From JANXMY01 sp965246745 (lineage in GTDB: Bacteria; Armatimonadota; Armatimonadia; Armatimonadales; Capsulimonadaceae), in the NCBI GenBank assembly GCA_965246745.1, contig OZ251980.1, positions 620,001 to 684,000 of the forward strand: a stretch of DNA of 64,000 bases. Direction: 5' to 3'. Both the position numbers and the translations under genes were made by a program. The notes below the pieces were generated by a model, which was not told the origin of the DNA, did not search any database, and saw nothing but the letters and a program-made list of their open reading frames with translations. Each line of letters opens with the position of its first letter. The first letter of the stretch is position 1. Positions 57,042-64,000 of this stretch are shown here, one piece after another.

Positions 57042-58907
57042 ATGACCACTTTGGCCGACACAATCGCACTCTTGGAAGCACGGCGCAGCGGCGCGGCGAC
57101 CTCGGGCGAAATGCTCGCCGCGCTGCACGCGCTGAGCTGGGCGCTGCGCGTGGTGGACATCCGCCGCGCCCACGCGCTCAGCGGCGAAGCGGTCGCCCTG
57201 GCGCGGTCCGCCGGCAGCCCGGCGGACTTGGCGTCGGCCCTGTGCCTGCACGGCGGCTGCGCCAGCGGGCTGGCCCTGCACGGCGACGCCGAAACGGCGC
57301 TGGCGGAAAGCCTGGCCCTGAGCCGGCAGCTCGGCGAACGGCGCATCGAAGCCCGCTGCCGGCACTTTCTCGGACGAGGCCGGCACCTGCGGGCCGACTA
57401 CGCCGGGGCCATCGAAAACATCACGGCGGCTTTGACGCTTGCCGAAGCCGCCGGCGACGGGGAATGCGCCGGCGACAGCCTCAACCTGCTGGGCGTCGTT
57501 TACCTGGCGCTGTGCGATTACGCCCAGGGACTGCACTGGTTCAAGCGCGGCCTGGAAGCGCGGGAGCGGACCAGGGACGCCACCGGCATCGGCGGCTCCC
57601 TCGGCAACATCGGCGCGGTGTATTCGAAAATGGGCGAGTACGCCCAGTCAGTGATCTTTCACCGGCGCGGCCTCACTCACGCCCGGCAGCTCGGCGACCT
57701 CAAAGCCGAAACGATCTGCCTGACCAACCTCAGCGGCGACTGGGCGGAAATGGGCCGGCACGCCGAAGCGCTGGAAGCCGGCTGGGAAGCGGCAAAGCTC
57801 GCCGAGCGGCTGGGAGACGATGGGCTGGTCGGCGGGGCGCTTACCAACATCGCCCACGCCTGCACCGCCCTGGGCCGCTACGCCGAAGCGCAGCGGCATT
57901 ACGCGGCGGCGCTCGCTATCGCTCGCTCCTGCGAGAACACCGACTGCTACGCGGAAACGTTATACTACATCGGCGAGGCCCTGACCCGGCAGGGCGAGCT
58001 GGGCCAGGCGCGGACGCGTCTGGCCGAAGCCGCCGCGCTGGCCCGCACGGTCGGCGCACGCAAAACCGAGTTTCAAGCCGCCCAGGGCTTGTCCGAAGTC
58101 TGCAAGCGCCTCGGCGACTATGCCGCCGCCCTCGGCCACTATGAAACCTTCCGGCGGCTGGAAAAAGCCGTGTGCAGCGAGGAGGCCGACAAACGCGCCA
58201 AAGCGCTCGGCATTCAAATGGAAGTCGAGCACCACCGGCACGAAGCCGAAACCCTGGCCGGCCTCAACGCCGCCCTGCGCGACTCCAATGCCGCCCTGCA
58301 CGACGCCAACACCCGGCTGGAAGCGCTGGCCACCACCGACCCGCTGACCGGCCTGCCCAACCACCGGGCGCTGGTCGCCGCGCTGGACAGCGGGCTGGCC
58401 CGCGCCCGCCGCACCGGCCAGCCCTGCGCCCTGCTGTTTCTCGATATTGACCACTTCAAATTCTTCAATGACACCTACGGCCATCCGGTCGGCGACATGA
58501 TTCTGCGTGAATTCGCCGGGTGCGTCCGCGCCGCGCTGCGTGAGGAAGACATTCTCGGACGCTGGGGCGGCGAAGAGTTTTTGGCGCTGCTGCCCGGCAC
58601 GCCCCTCGAAGCCGCCCTGCTGATCGGCGAGCGGGTGCGGGCCGCCGTCACCGAGCACGCCGTTTCCCTCGGCCCGAGCCTGCACTTGACCTGCTCGGTC
58701 GGCGTTTCCGCCGGCTCTCCCGAGGATGCCGGACGGGACACGCTGATTGAATCCGCCGACCGGGCGCTGTATGCCGCCAAGCGCCTGGGCCGCAACCAAG
58801 TGCGCGCCGCCGCCGATCCGGCGCTGGGCCAGCTCGACTGGGCCTGCCTGGACACGGAGGCCGCCGCCGGACGGCGGTTTGACACCCCCCCGCCCTTCGG
58901 TGTATAA
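57042..58907 (+). CDS. TPR-repeat diguanylate cyclase (GGDEF)
   Basis: 621 residues. About eight TPR units in residues 20-390 (for example LGNIGAVYSKMGEYAQSVIF, LTNIAHACTALGRYAEAQRH), a coiled-coil linker and a GGDEF domain from about 430: TTDPLTGLPNHRALVAALDS, FLDIDHFKFFNDTYGHPVGD and RWGGEEFLALLPG (active site GGEEF). Makes c-di-GMP from two GTP. No RxxD inhibitory site is visible before GGEEF. Soluble, so TPRs probably sense a protein partner. No ribosome site is apparent before ATG 57042. Confidence 0.9.
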   Translation: MTTLADTIALLEARRSGAATSGEMLAALHALSWALRVVDIRRAHALSGEAVALARSAGSPADLASALCLHGGCASGLALHGDAETALAESLALSRQLGERRIEARCRHFLGRGRHLRADYAGAIENITAALTLAEAAGDGECAGDSLNLLGVVYLALCDYAQGLHWFKRGLEARERTRDATGIGGSLGNIGAVYSKMGEYAQSVIFHRRGLTHARQLGDLKAETICLTNLSGDWAEMGRHAEALEAGWEAAKLAERLGDDGLVGGALTNIAHACTALGRYAEAQRHYAAALAIARSCENTDCYAETLYYIGEALTRQGELGQARTRLAEAAALARTVGARKTEFQAAQGLSEVCKRLGDYAAALGHYETFRRLEKAVCSEEADKRAKALGIQMEVEHHRHEAETLAGLNAALRDSNAALHDANTRLEALATTDPLTGLPNHRALVAALDSGLARARRTGQPCALLFLDIDHFKFFNDTYGHPVGDMILREFAGCVRAALREEDILGRWGGEEFLALLPGTPLEAALLIGERVRAAVTEHAVSLGPSLHLTCSVGVSAGSPEDAGRDTLIESADRALYAAKRLGRNQVRAAADPALGQLDWACLDTEAAAGRRFDTPPPFGV

Positions 58908-58908
58908 T
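58879..58908 (+). promoter_or_regulatory. Promoter of the sugar kinase gene
   Basis: TTGACA (58879-58884), 18 bp, TATAAT (58903-58908), inside the 3' end of the GGDEF gene. The ATG is 9 nt after the -10, giving a leader of about 0-3 nt. Confidence 0.75.
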
Positions 58909-58917
58909 AACGCCAGC

Positions 58918-60303
58918 ATGAGCGAACTAATCCAGGATTTGCCCGACGCCGCCGAGTTCAAGCGCTTTCTCCGCGCCGATCCCGAAGCCGCCGCCTTTCT
59001 CGCCGGCAGCGCCGGCGGGCCGGTGACAATCACCCGTGCGCCGGGCCGGCTGGACGTGATGGGCGGAGTCGCCGATTACTCCGGGTCGCTGGTCGCCGAG
59101 ATGACCATTGCCGAAGCCGCCCTGGTCGCGCTTTCCCCCCGCACCGACCGCACCCTGCGCGTTTGGAGCCGGGGGATTGACTCCGCTGAGCACGCCCCGC
59201 AGGTTTCCATTTCGCTGGACGAGTTTTACGCCCCCGGCGGCTCGCTGCTTTCCTACGACGCCGTCCGCGCTCACCTGCGCCGCGACCCCCGAACCCGCTG
59301 GGCGGCGTACCTCTTCGGCTGCGTGTTTGTGCTGCTGGCCGAAGGCATCGTCCCGGAATTCCCCCACGGCGCGAATTTGATCCTCGACAGCCGCGTACCC
59401 CTCGGCGCGGGCGTCTCGTCAAGCGCCGCGATTGAAGTGGCGGCGATGGCGGCGCTCAATGCCGCCTTCCGCCTCGGCTTGGACGGCATTGCAGTAGCGC
59501 GGCTGTCTCAGACCGTGGAAAACAACGTGGTCGGCGCTCCCTGCGGCATCATGGACCAGATGAGCAGCGCCCTGTGCGTCCCGAACAGCCTGCTGCTGAT
59601 TTTGTGTCAGCCCCACGAAGTCCAGGGCACGCAGGCTTTGCCCGAAGGCGTCCACGTCTACGGCATCAATTCTAATGTCAAGCACTCGGTCGGCGGCACC
59701 GCCTACACCCGCGCCCGCGTCGCCGCGTTTATGGGCCGCAAGCTGCTGGGCGCGGACTATCTGGCTCTTGTCTCGGCGGACGCGCTTTCCGGCAGCGAGC
59801 ACAAGCTCCCGGAAGCCATCTTGGGTGCCGACTTTTTAGCGGCTTACGGCGAAACCGGCGACCCCGTCACGCGAGTAGACCCGGAACTGACTTACCCGGT
59901 CCGGGCGTCTGCCCGGCACGGCGTTTTGGAACACGAGCGTGTGGGGCAGTTTGTCCGCACGCTGTCTGCGGGCGGCTTCGCTGCGCCCGAACACGCCGGC
60001 ACGCTGATGTACGAATCACATGCGTCGTACACCCGCATCGGCCTCGGCTGCCCGGAAACGGATTTACTCGTCGAGATGAGCCGCGCCGCCGGGCCGGCCA
60101 AAGGCATCTACGGCGCAAAGATCACCGGCGGCGGGTCGGGCGGCACCGTCGCGTTTCTCACCCACGGCGAGCAGGCCGAGCAGACAATTCACGAAATCGC
60201 CGCCGCGTACCGGGCGCAGACGGGCCTGACGCCGCAAATCTTTCTCGGCGGCGTCTCGCCCGGTGCCACGGCATTCGGCAGCGAAACAGTGGAAAACAAT
60301 TAA
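58918..60303 (+). CDS. GHMP sugar kinase, galactokinase/arabinokinase-like
   Basis: 461 residues. Motif 1 APGRLDVMGGVADYSGSLVA is the version found in L-arabinokinase-like and some galactokinase proteins (galactokinase itself has GRVNLIGEHTDY). Motif 2 SRVPLGAGVSSSAAIEVAAM and motif 3 GAKITGGGSGGTVAFL are present. With galT and a galU-like gene next, the role is C1 phosphorylation of galactose or arabinose. A promoter lies directly in front; no Shine-Dalgarno. Confidence 0.88.
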   Translation: MSELIQDLPDAAEFKRFLRADPEAAAFLAGSAGGPVTITRAPGRLDVMGGVADYSGSLVAEMTIAEAALVALSPRTDRTLRVWSRGIDSAEHAPQVSISLDEFYAPGGSLLSYDAVRAHLRRDPRTRWAAYLFGCVFVLLAEGIVPEFPHGANLILDSRVPLGAGVSSSAAIEVAAMAALNAAFRLGLDGIAVARLSQTVENNVVGAPCGIMDQMSSALCVPNSLLLILCQPHEVQGTQALPEGVHVYGINSNVKHSVGGTAYTRARVAAFMGRKLLGADYLALVSADALSGSEHKLPEAILGADFLAAYGETGDPVTRVDPELTYPVRASARHGVLEHERVGQFVRTLSAGGFAAPEHAGTLMYESHASYTRIGLGCPETDLLVEMSRAAGPAKGIYGAKITGGGSGGTVAFLTHGEQAEQTIHEIAAAYRAQTGLTPQIFLGGVSPGATAFGSETVENN

Positions 60304-60306
60304 GAA

Positions 60307-60435
60307 GCCACAGATTAAAATCCGAGGCTGGAATAAACCACCGTCGAGGCGACGCAAGAACAGAAAACGCCGGGGCGGATTGTCCCGTGTCGCTTCGACA
60401 CTGGTTTGTCTAAGCCTCGGATTTTAATCCGTGGC
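60307..60435. repeat. REP-like inverted pair, copy E
   Basis: Left unit GCCACAG-ATT-AA-AAT-CCGAGGCT, linker ATAAACCA, hairpin CGTCGAGGCGACG; the right unit GTGTCGCTTCGACAC, linker, AGCCTCGG-ATT-TT-AAT-CCGTGGC. It fills most of the kinase-galT gap. Confidence 0.85.
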
Positions 60436-60475
60436 GCGTCTGACGCTCTTTGTAGACCTGAGAACAACTAAACTT

Positions 60476-61516
60476 ATGCCGAAAAATCTTAACTGGGAAG
60501 AGCGCTGGCACCCGCTGCGCGAAGAATGGATCATCATGGCCGCTCACCGGCAAAACCGGCCCTGGAGCGGCGAAACTATGGCCCGCAAAGCCGCGCCGGT
60601 GCCGGACTACGTCCCCGCCTGCTACCTGTGTCCCGGCAATGTCCGGGTCAGCGGGCACCGCAACGACGATTACGCGCACACGTTTGTCTTTGACAACGAC
60701 CATCCCTGCGTCGGTCCCAACGCCCCCGCCCCGCAGCCGGAAGCGTCGGGCTTTTACCGAAACCGGCCCGCGTCGGGCCTCGCGCGGGTGGTCTGCTGCT
60801 CCCCCAAGCACAACCTGACCGTCGCCGAGCTGCCGCCCGCCGAGATCGCCGATTTGATCGGGGTCTGGCAGGCGCAGACCCGCGAGCTGTCCGCCCGGCC
60901 CGAAATCGCAAGCGTTCTGATTTTTGAAAACAAAGGCACTCAGGTCGGGGTCTCGAACCCTCACCCGCACTGCCAGATTTACGCCACCAATTTTGTCTTC
61001 AAGCATATCGAGACCGAAGCGCGGGTCAGCCGCGAGCACCTCGCCGCCACCGGCCGCCCGCTGTTCCAAGATATATTGACCGCCGAGCGGGCCGACGGCG
61101 GCGGGCGGCTGCTGTTTGAGAACGACACGGCCATCGCGTTTCTGCCCTACTTCGCCCGCTATGCGTATGAAGTATATGTCGCGCCGAAAGCGACCCACGG
61201 CACCCTGATGGAGCTTTCCGGCGCGGAAATCACCGATTTGGCCCATGCGCTGAAGCATGTGCTGGTCAAGTTCGACAATCTGTGGCAGATGCCGTTTCCG
61301 TATGTGCTGGCGCTGCACCAAGCGCCGTCCGACGGCAGCGATACGAGCGGCTTTCATTTTCATCTCGAGTTCCACCCCCCGCTGCGAAAGCCCGATCTCC
61401 TGAAATATCTCGCCGGTCCCGAAATCGGCGGCGGCAACTTTGTTTCGGACACCCTGCCGGAAGAAAAAGCCGCCGAGCTTCGCGCCCTGCCCACGGTTCA
61501 TTACAAAGAGCGATAA
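60476..61516 (+). CDS. galT: Galactose-1-phosphate uridylyltransferase
   Basis: 346 residues. Swaps UMP between UDP-glucose and galactose-1-phosphate. Start MPKNLNWEERWHPLREEWII and motif RPWSGE; the active-site HPHxQ triad appears as NPHPHCQIYATN, and the second zinc/His site as GFHFHLEF. Cys replaces the common Gly within HPHCQ. ATG 60476 is the family-like start; the frame is open from 60431 across the REP unit. Confidence 0.94.
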   Translation: MPKNLNWEERWHPLREEWIIMAAHRQNRPWSGETMARKAAPVPDYVPACYLCPGNVRVSGHRNDDYAHTFVFDNDHPCVGPNAPAPQPEASGFYRNRPASGLARVVCCSPKHNLTVAELPPAEIADLIGVWQAQTRELSARPEIASVLIFENKGTQVGVSNPHPHCQIYATNFVFKHIETEARVSREHLAATGRPLFQDILTAERADGGGRLLFENDTAIAFLPYFARYAYEVYVAPKATHGTLMELSGAEITDLAHALKHVLVKFDNLWQMPFPYVLALHQAPSDGSDTSGFHFHLEFHPPLRKPDLLKYLAGPEIGGGNFVSDTLPEEKAAELRALPTVHYKER

Positions 61517-61533
61517 ACAAAGAGCGATAAATT

Positions 61534-62457
61534 ATGACACGCATTCGCAAGGGCGTCATCACGGCGGCGGGGCGCGGCACCCGGCAGTACCCGGCGTCGA
61601 AAACCGTCCAAAAAGAGCTGTTTCCGCTGGTAGACACCGACGGGTACGCCAAGCCGACCGTGCAGATATTGGCCGAAGAGCTGTTCGCGTCGGGCCTCGA
61701 AGAAGTCTGCCTCATCGCCAATTCCGCAAACATTGACCCGATGCGCCGGCACTTTCTCGAGCCGCCCGCGCCGTCGCTTTTGGGCAAAGACTGGGCCGAC
61801 GCTCAAACTCAGTCGCTTGCGAACATGGCCGAAAAATTGACTTTTGTGGTGCAGGAAACGCAGGACGGCTACGGCCACGCCGTGTATCAAGCCCGCGAGT
61901 TCGCCGCCGGGGAGCCGTTCTTGATCACCCTCGGCGACCATGTGTATTTATCGGACACCGAGACCCGCTGCACCCGCCAAGTCTTGGAAACGTTTTCGCA
62001 GCACGGAGCGTCCGTCACGTCGGTTTCCTACGCCCCCGAAGCCGAGCTGCACCGCTTCGGCACCCTGTCCGGCCCTCGGCTGCCCGGCACAAATCCACCC
62101 GTCTACGAAATTCAAGCCTTAGTCGAAAAACCCACGATTGACTACGCCCGCGCCCACCTGCGCCCGCCCGGCGCTCCCGACGGCCAGTACCTCGTCCATT
62201 TCGGTATCCATGCGTTTACCCCAACCATCTTCGACTGCTTGGCGCATCTGATTGACAACAATCTACGCCAGCGCGGCGAGATACAGCTCACTTCGGCCCA
62301 AGTTTTATTGATGGAGCGCGAACGCTACCTCGCCTGCGAAGTCGCCGGTATTCGCTGCGACATGGGCGTCCCTGAAGGCTTGGTTGAGACCCAAATCGCC
62401 CTCGCCCTGCGCGGCCCGTTTGCCCCGCAGGCCCGCGCCGTTCTCAGCGCATTATGA
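61534..62457 (+). CDS. UTP-glucose-1-phosphate uridylyltransferase-like protein (GalU family)
   Basis: 307 residues. KGVITAAGRGTRQYPASKTV is the nucleotide-binding GxGTRxxP..K motif (sequence here AAGRGTR), LVEKP follows (QALVEKPTIDYA), and the metal-binding Asp in LGDHVYLSD is present. It supplies UDP-glucose for GalT and for polysaccharide synthesis. It begins 17 nt after galT; the 14-bp word ACAAAGAGCGATAA occurs twice at the junction. Confidence 0.9.
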   Translation: MTRIRKGVITAAGRGTRQYPASKTVQKELFPLVDTDGYAKPTVQILAEELFASGLEEVCLIANSANIDPMRRHFLEPPAPSLLGKDWADAQTQSLANMAEKLTFVVQETQDGYGHAVYQAREFAAGEPFLITLGDHVYLSDTETRCTRQVLETFSQHGASVTSVSYAPEAELHRFGTLSGPRLPGTNPPVYEIQALVEKPTIDYARAHLRPPGAPDGQYLVHFGIHAFTPTIFDCLAHLIDNNLRQRGEIQLTSAQVLLMERERYLACEVAGIRCDMGVPEGLVETQIALALRGPFAPQARAVLSAL

Positions 62458-62510
62458 GGTACAATGGGCATTGATTTGAGATTTCTCTGTGTCGGATTAC
62501 TGGCAGTTTT

Positions 62511-62798
62511 ATGACGCTTAATGAACGCTGCATGCTGGTTGGTCTTGTTGTTGGCGGCAGCGGCGGCTTTTGCGAAGGATTGCTGAATGAGCAAGCATGG
62601 CACGCAAGAGGGCATTACGGTCCTGAGCCTGACTGGTTCTACGGTTTAATCGCGATGATGATATTTGGCGTCATTGGAAGCTTTTTCGGTGCAGTTATCG
62701 CGGAGGTTGTCAACAAGGCGAGCAAGCCTCAAAAGGAAGTATCTGCCAATGCAGAAGATTTAACAGGAACGGTGTGGCCTCCCCCTCCCAAAGCATAA
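62511..62798 (+). CDS. Small membrane protein
   Basis: 95 residues with two hydrophobic segments (CMLVGLVVGGSGGFCEG and GLIAMMIFGVIGSFFGAVIA) and a Pro-rich tail (WPPPPKA). No family recognised. A TACAAT sequence at 62461-62466 may be a -10 box for it. No strong ribosome site before the ATG. Confidence 0.55.
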   Translation: MTLNERCMLVGLVVGGSGGFCEGLLNEQAWHARGHYGPEPDWFYGLIAMMIFGVIGSFFGAVIAEVVNKASKPQKEVSANAEDLTGTVWPPPPKA

Positions 62799-62960
62799 CA
62801 GCTATTAACTCACGAAGGCAACTCCACGGTGGGATTGAAATTCTCGGCTGTGGGGCGCGGGCGCCGATTGGCCGCCTTCGCGGGCAAAGAAGTGTGGCAG
62901 AATTTTATTCCGTACCCGCGCAGGCGGCTACCGGGCGCTTTGCATAAAGAGTTATATTTG

Positions 62961-63236
62961 ATGACAATCACTTTAGAAATCCCCACCAGTCAGGAGAAAG
63001 AGCTGCGCGAGATTGCGTCGCAGCGCGGTCAAGACCCGGAAGCGTTTCTGCTGTCGCTGATAGACGAAGCGATTTTGTTTGAGGGAATGGAACCGATTCC
63101 TGATGACGACCCGGAGGAACTCGCCGCGAATGTTGCCGCCATTCAGCGAGGGCTGGACGACTTTGCGGCGGGTCGCCACCGCCCTGCGGAACAGGTCTTC
63201 GCGGATATGAGAGTGCGGCATGGTATACCGGGTTGA
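62961..63236 (+). CDS. Antitoxin-like protein (partner of the ParE-type gene)
   Basis: 91 residues, starts MTITLEIPTSQEKELREIAS. It has the 'EIPxxxExxLRExAxxxGxxxExFL' shape of short helical antitoxins and a C-terminal RGLDDFAAGRHRPAEQVFAD tail, which in such families contacts the toxin (E-x-V-F/x-x-M). Its stop at 63236 overlaps the toxin start by 17 nt. The frame is open from 62829; ATG 62961 is chosen as the family-like start. Intact. Confidence 0.8.
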   Translation: MTITLEIPTSQEKELREIASQRGQDPEAFLLSLIDEAILFEGMEPIPDDDPEELAANVAAIQRGLDDFAAGRHRPAEQVFADMRVRHGIPG

Positions 63237-63563
63237 ACTGGCCGACCAAGCAGATGCCGAGCTTGATGCTGCCTATCTTTTCCACTTGCAGAAGTCTCCC
63301 GACTCTGCAATTCGCTGGTACATGGGCGCTCAGGCCGCAATAGCGTCGCTTTCTGCATTTCCGCGCCGCTGCCCCCGTGCACGGGAAGATGTCTTTTACT
63401 CGGGCCAAGAAGTGCATCAGTTATTGTATGGGTATTGTATGGGACGGGGCGCAGCGCCTACCGCATTTTATTTATAGTCCTCGACGCTGACGCAGAGGTT
63501 CGCGTTGTTCGGTTTCGTCACGGGGCAAAGCAGTCGCGGCAGCAGGCTCAAGAAGAAAACTAA
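63220..63563 (+). pseudogene. ParE/RelE-type toxin broken by an 11-bp tandem duplication
   Basis: MVYRVELADQADAELDAAYL ... AREDVFYSGQEVHQLLYG is a ParE-type toxin, then the frame shifts. TATTGTATGGG occurs twice in a row (63422-63432 and 63433-63443). Removing one copy restores QLLYGTGRSAYRILFIVL, then VRVVRFRHGAKQ, the usual ParE end, with a stop at 63561-63563. As it stands the frame ends at 63477. The antitoxin upstream is complete. Confidence 0.88.
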
Positions 63564-63602
63564 ATTTCACAACACAATTTTTAGGAGAAACACAAACCCA
63601 TC

Positions 63603-64000
63603 ATGTCTACGGCAATTACGAATGTTCAGGCGCGGCAGATTCTCGACTCGCGCGGCAATCCCACCATTGAAGTGGATGTTTACCTGGAAGACGGCACGCT
63701 CGGGCGGGCCGCCGTGCCGTCGGGGGCCTCGACCGGCGCGAATGAGGCGGTGGAGATGCGCGACGGCGACAAAAAAGTCTACGGCGGCAAAGGCGTGCTG
63801 AAAGCCGTCGAGAATGTCAACGAGCGGATTGCACCCGAGCTGATTGACCTCGACGCCACCGAGCAGGTCGCGATTGATGAGCTGATGATTCATCTCGACG
63901 GCTCGGAGAACAAAGGCAAGCTCGGCGCGAATGCCATTCTCGGGGTCTCGCTGGCGGTCGCCAAAGCCGCCGCCCGCGCCCTGGGCCTGCCGCTGTACCG
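63603..64000 (+). CDS. eno: Enolase, 5' part (runs off the right edge)
   Basis: Converts 2-phosphoglycerate to phosphoenolpyruvate in glycolysis. The first 132 residues show QARQILDSRGNPTIEVDV, AAVPSGASTGANEAVEMRDG and LGANAILGVSLAVAKAAARA, the enolase N-terminal domain. AGGAGA lies about 14 nt before ATG 63603, a longer gap than usual. The remainder, with the catalytic barrel, lies beyond the window. Confidence 0.97.
   Translation, partial: MSTAITNVQARQILDSRGNPTIEVDVYLEDGTLGRAAVPSGASTGANEAVEMRDGDKKVYGGKGVLKAVENVNERIAPELIDLDATEQVAIDELMIHLDGSENKGKLGANAILGVSLAVAKAAARALGLPLY

Overview
The window is high-GC bacterial chromosome with short intergenic gaps and mixed gene orientation. The gene set (class II B12-dependent ribonucleotide reductase under NrdR, exosortase/PEP-CTERM with EpsI, a type II pseudopilin-like protein with a C-terminal H...DG motif, a Hanks kinase with a proline/alanine-rich outer part, several starts sitting directly behind a -10 box) suggests an Armatimonadota-like or similar environmental phylum. 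That assignment is inference: no rRNA gene is present, and I saw no tRNA gene.

Layout. 1-3.0 kb: 5' part of aspS, then small hypothetical genes and a zincin-like protease. 3.1-10.7 kb: nrdR and nrdJ; nrdJ carries three in-frame inteins, and the nrdR promoter has two NrdR boxes 32 bp apart. 10.8-13.0 kb: an SDR epimerase and a HEAT-repeat protein. 13.0-26.4 kb (minus strand): an envelope/exopolysaccharide region with a coiled-coil membrane protein, Ser/Thr kinase, WecG-type glycosyltransferase, EpsI protein, exosortase, a PEP-CTERM substrate, an EpsD-like peptidyl-prolyl isomerase behind two sigma-54-type promoters, two GT4 glycosyltransferases, a SIS isomerase and an acyltransferase. 26.5-39.4 kb: a secreted Fn3 protein, an ABC exporter, a MazEF-type pair, a pseudopilin, thioredoxin, NUDIX hydrolase, sirtuin, RecQ, a conserved small protein, an SDR and a 38-residue ORF.

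39.5-43.0 kb: a small chromosomal integron. Its tyrosine integrase is cut off before the catalytic residues, there is an attI-like site, and five cassettes lie divergently on the minus strand, each ended by an attC-like palindrome. 43.1-52.5 kb: an ABC exporter, then a probable retron: a strong promoter, a structured ncRNA candidate (a1/a2-like end pairing, 29-bp perfect hairpin), an ARM/HEAT-like protein, a winged-helix/SWIM/BRCT protein and a retron-type reverse transcriptase. This resembles the ARM + WHSWIM retron arrangement (type XIII as I recall it). 52.5-58.9 kb: a secreted protein, a P-loop GTPase plus membrane partner, a ParB-like protein and a TPR-GGDEF protein. 58.9-64 kb: sugar kinase, GalT and a GalU-like enzyme (Leloir-type metabolism), a toxin-antitoxin locus with a broken toxin, and the start of eno.

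A covarying two-hairpin REP-like repeat occurs at five places, three times as inverted pairs; one copy sits at the broken end of the integrase. Of three recognisable toxin genes, two (integron RelE type, 63.2 kb ParE type) are frameshifted beside intact antitoxins.
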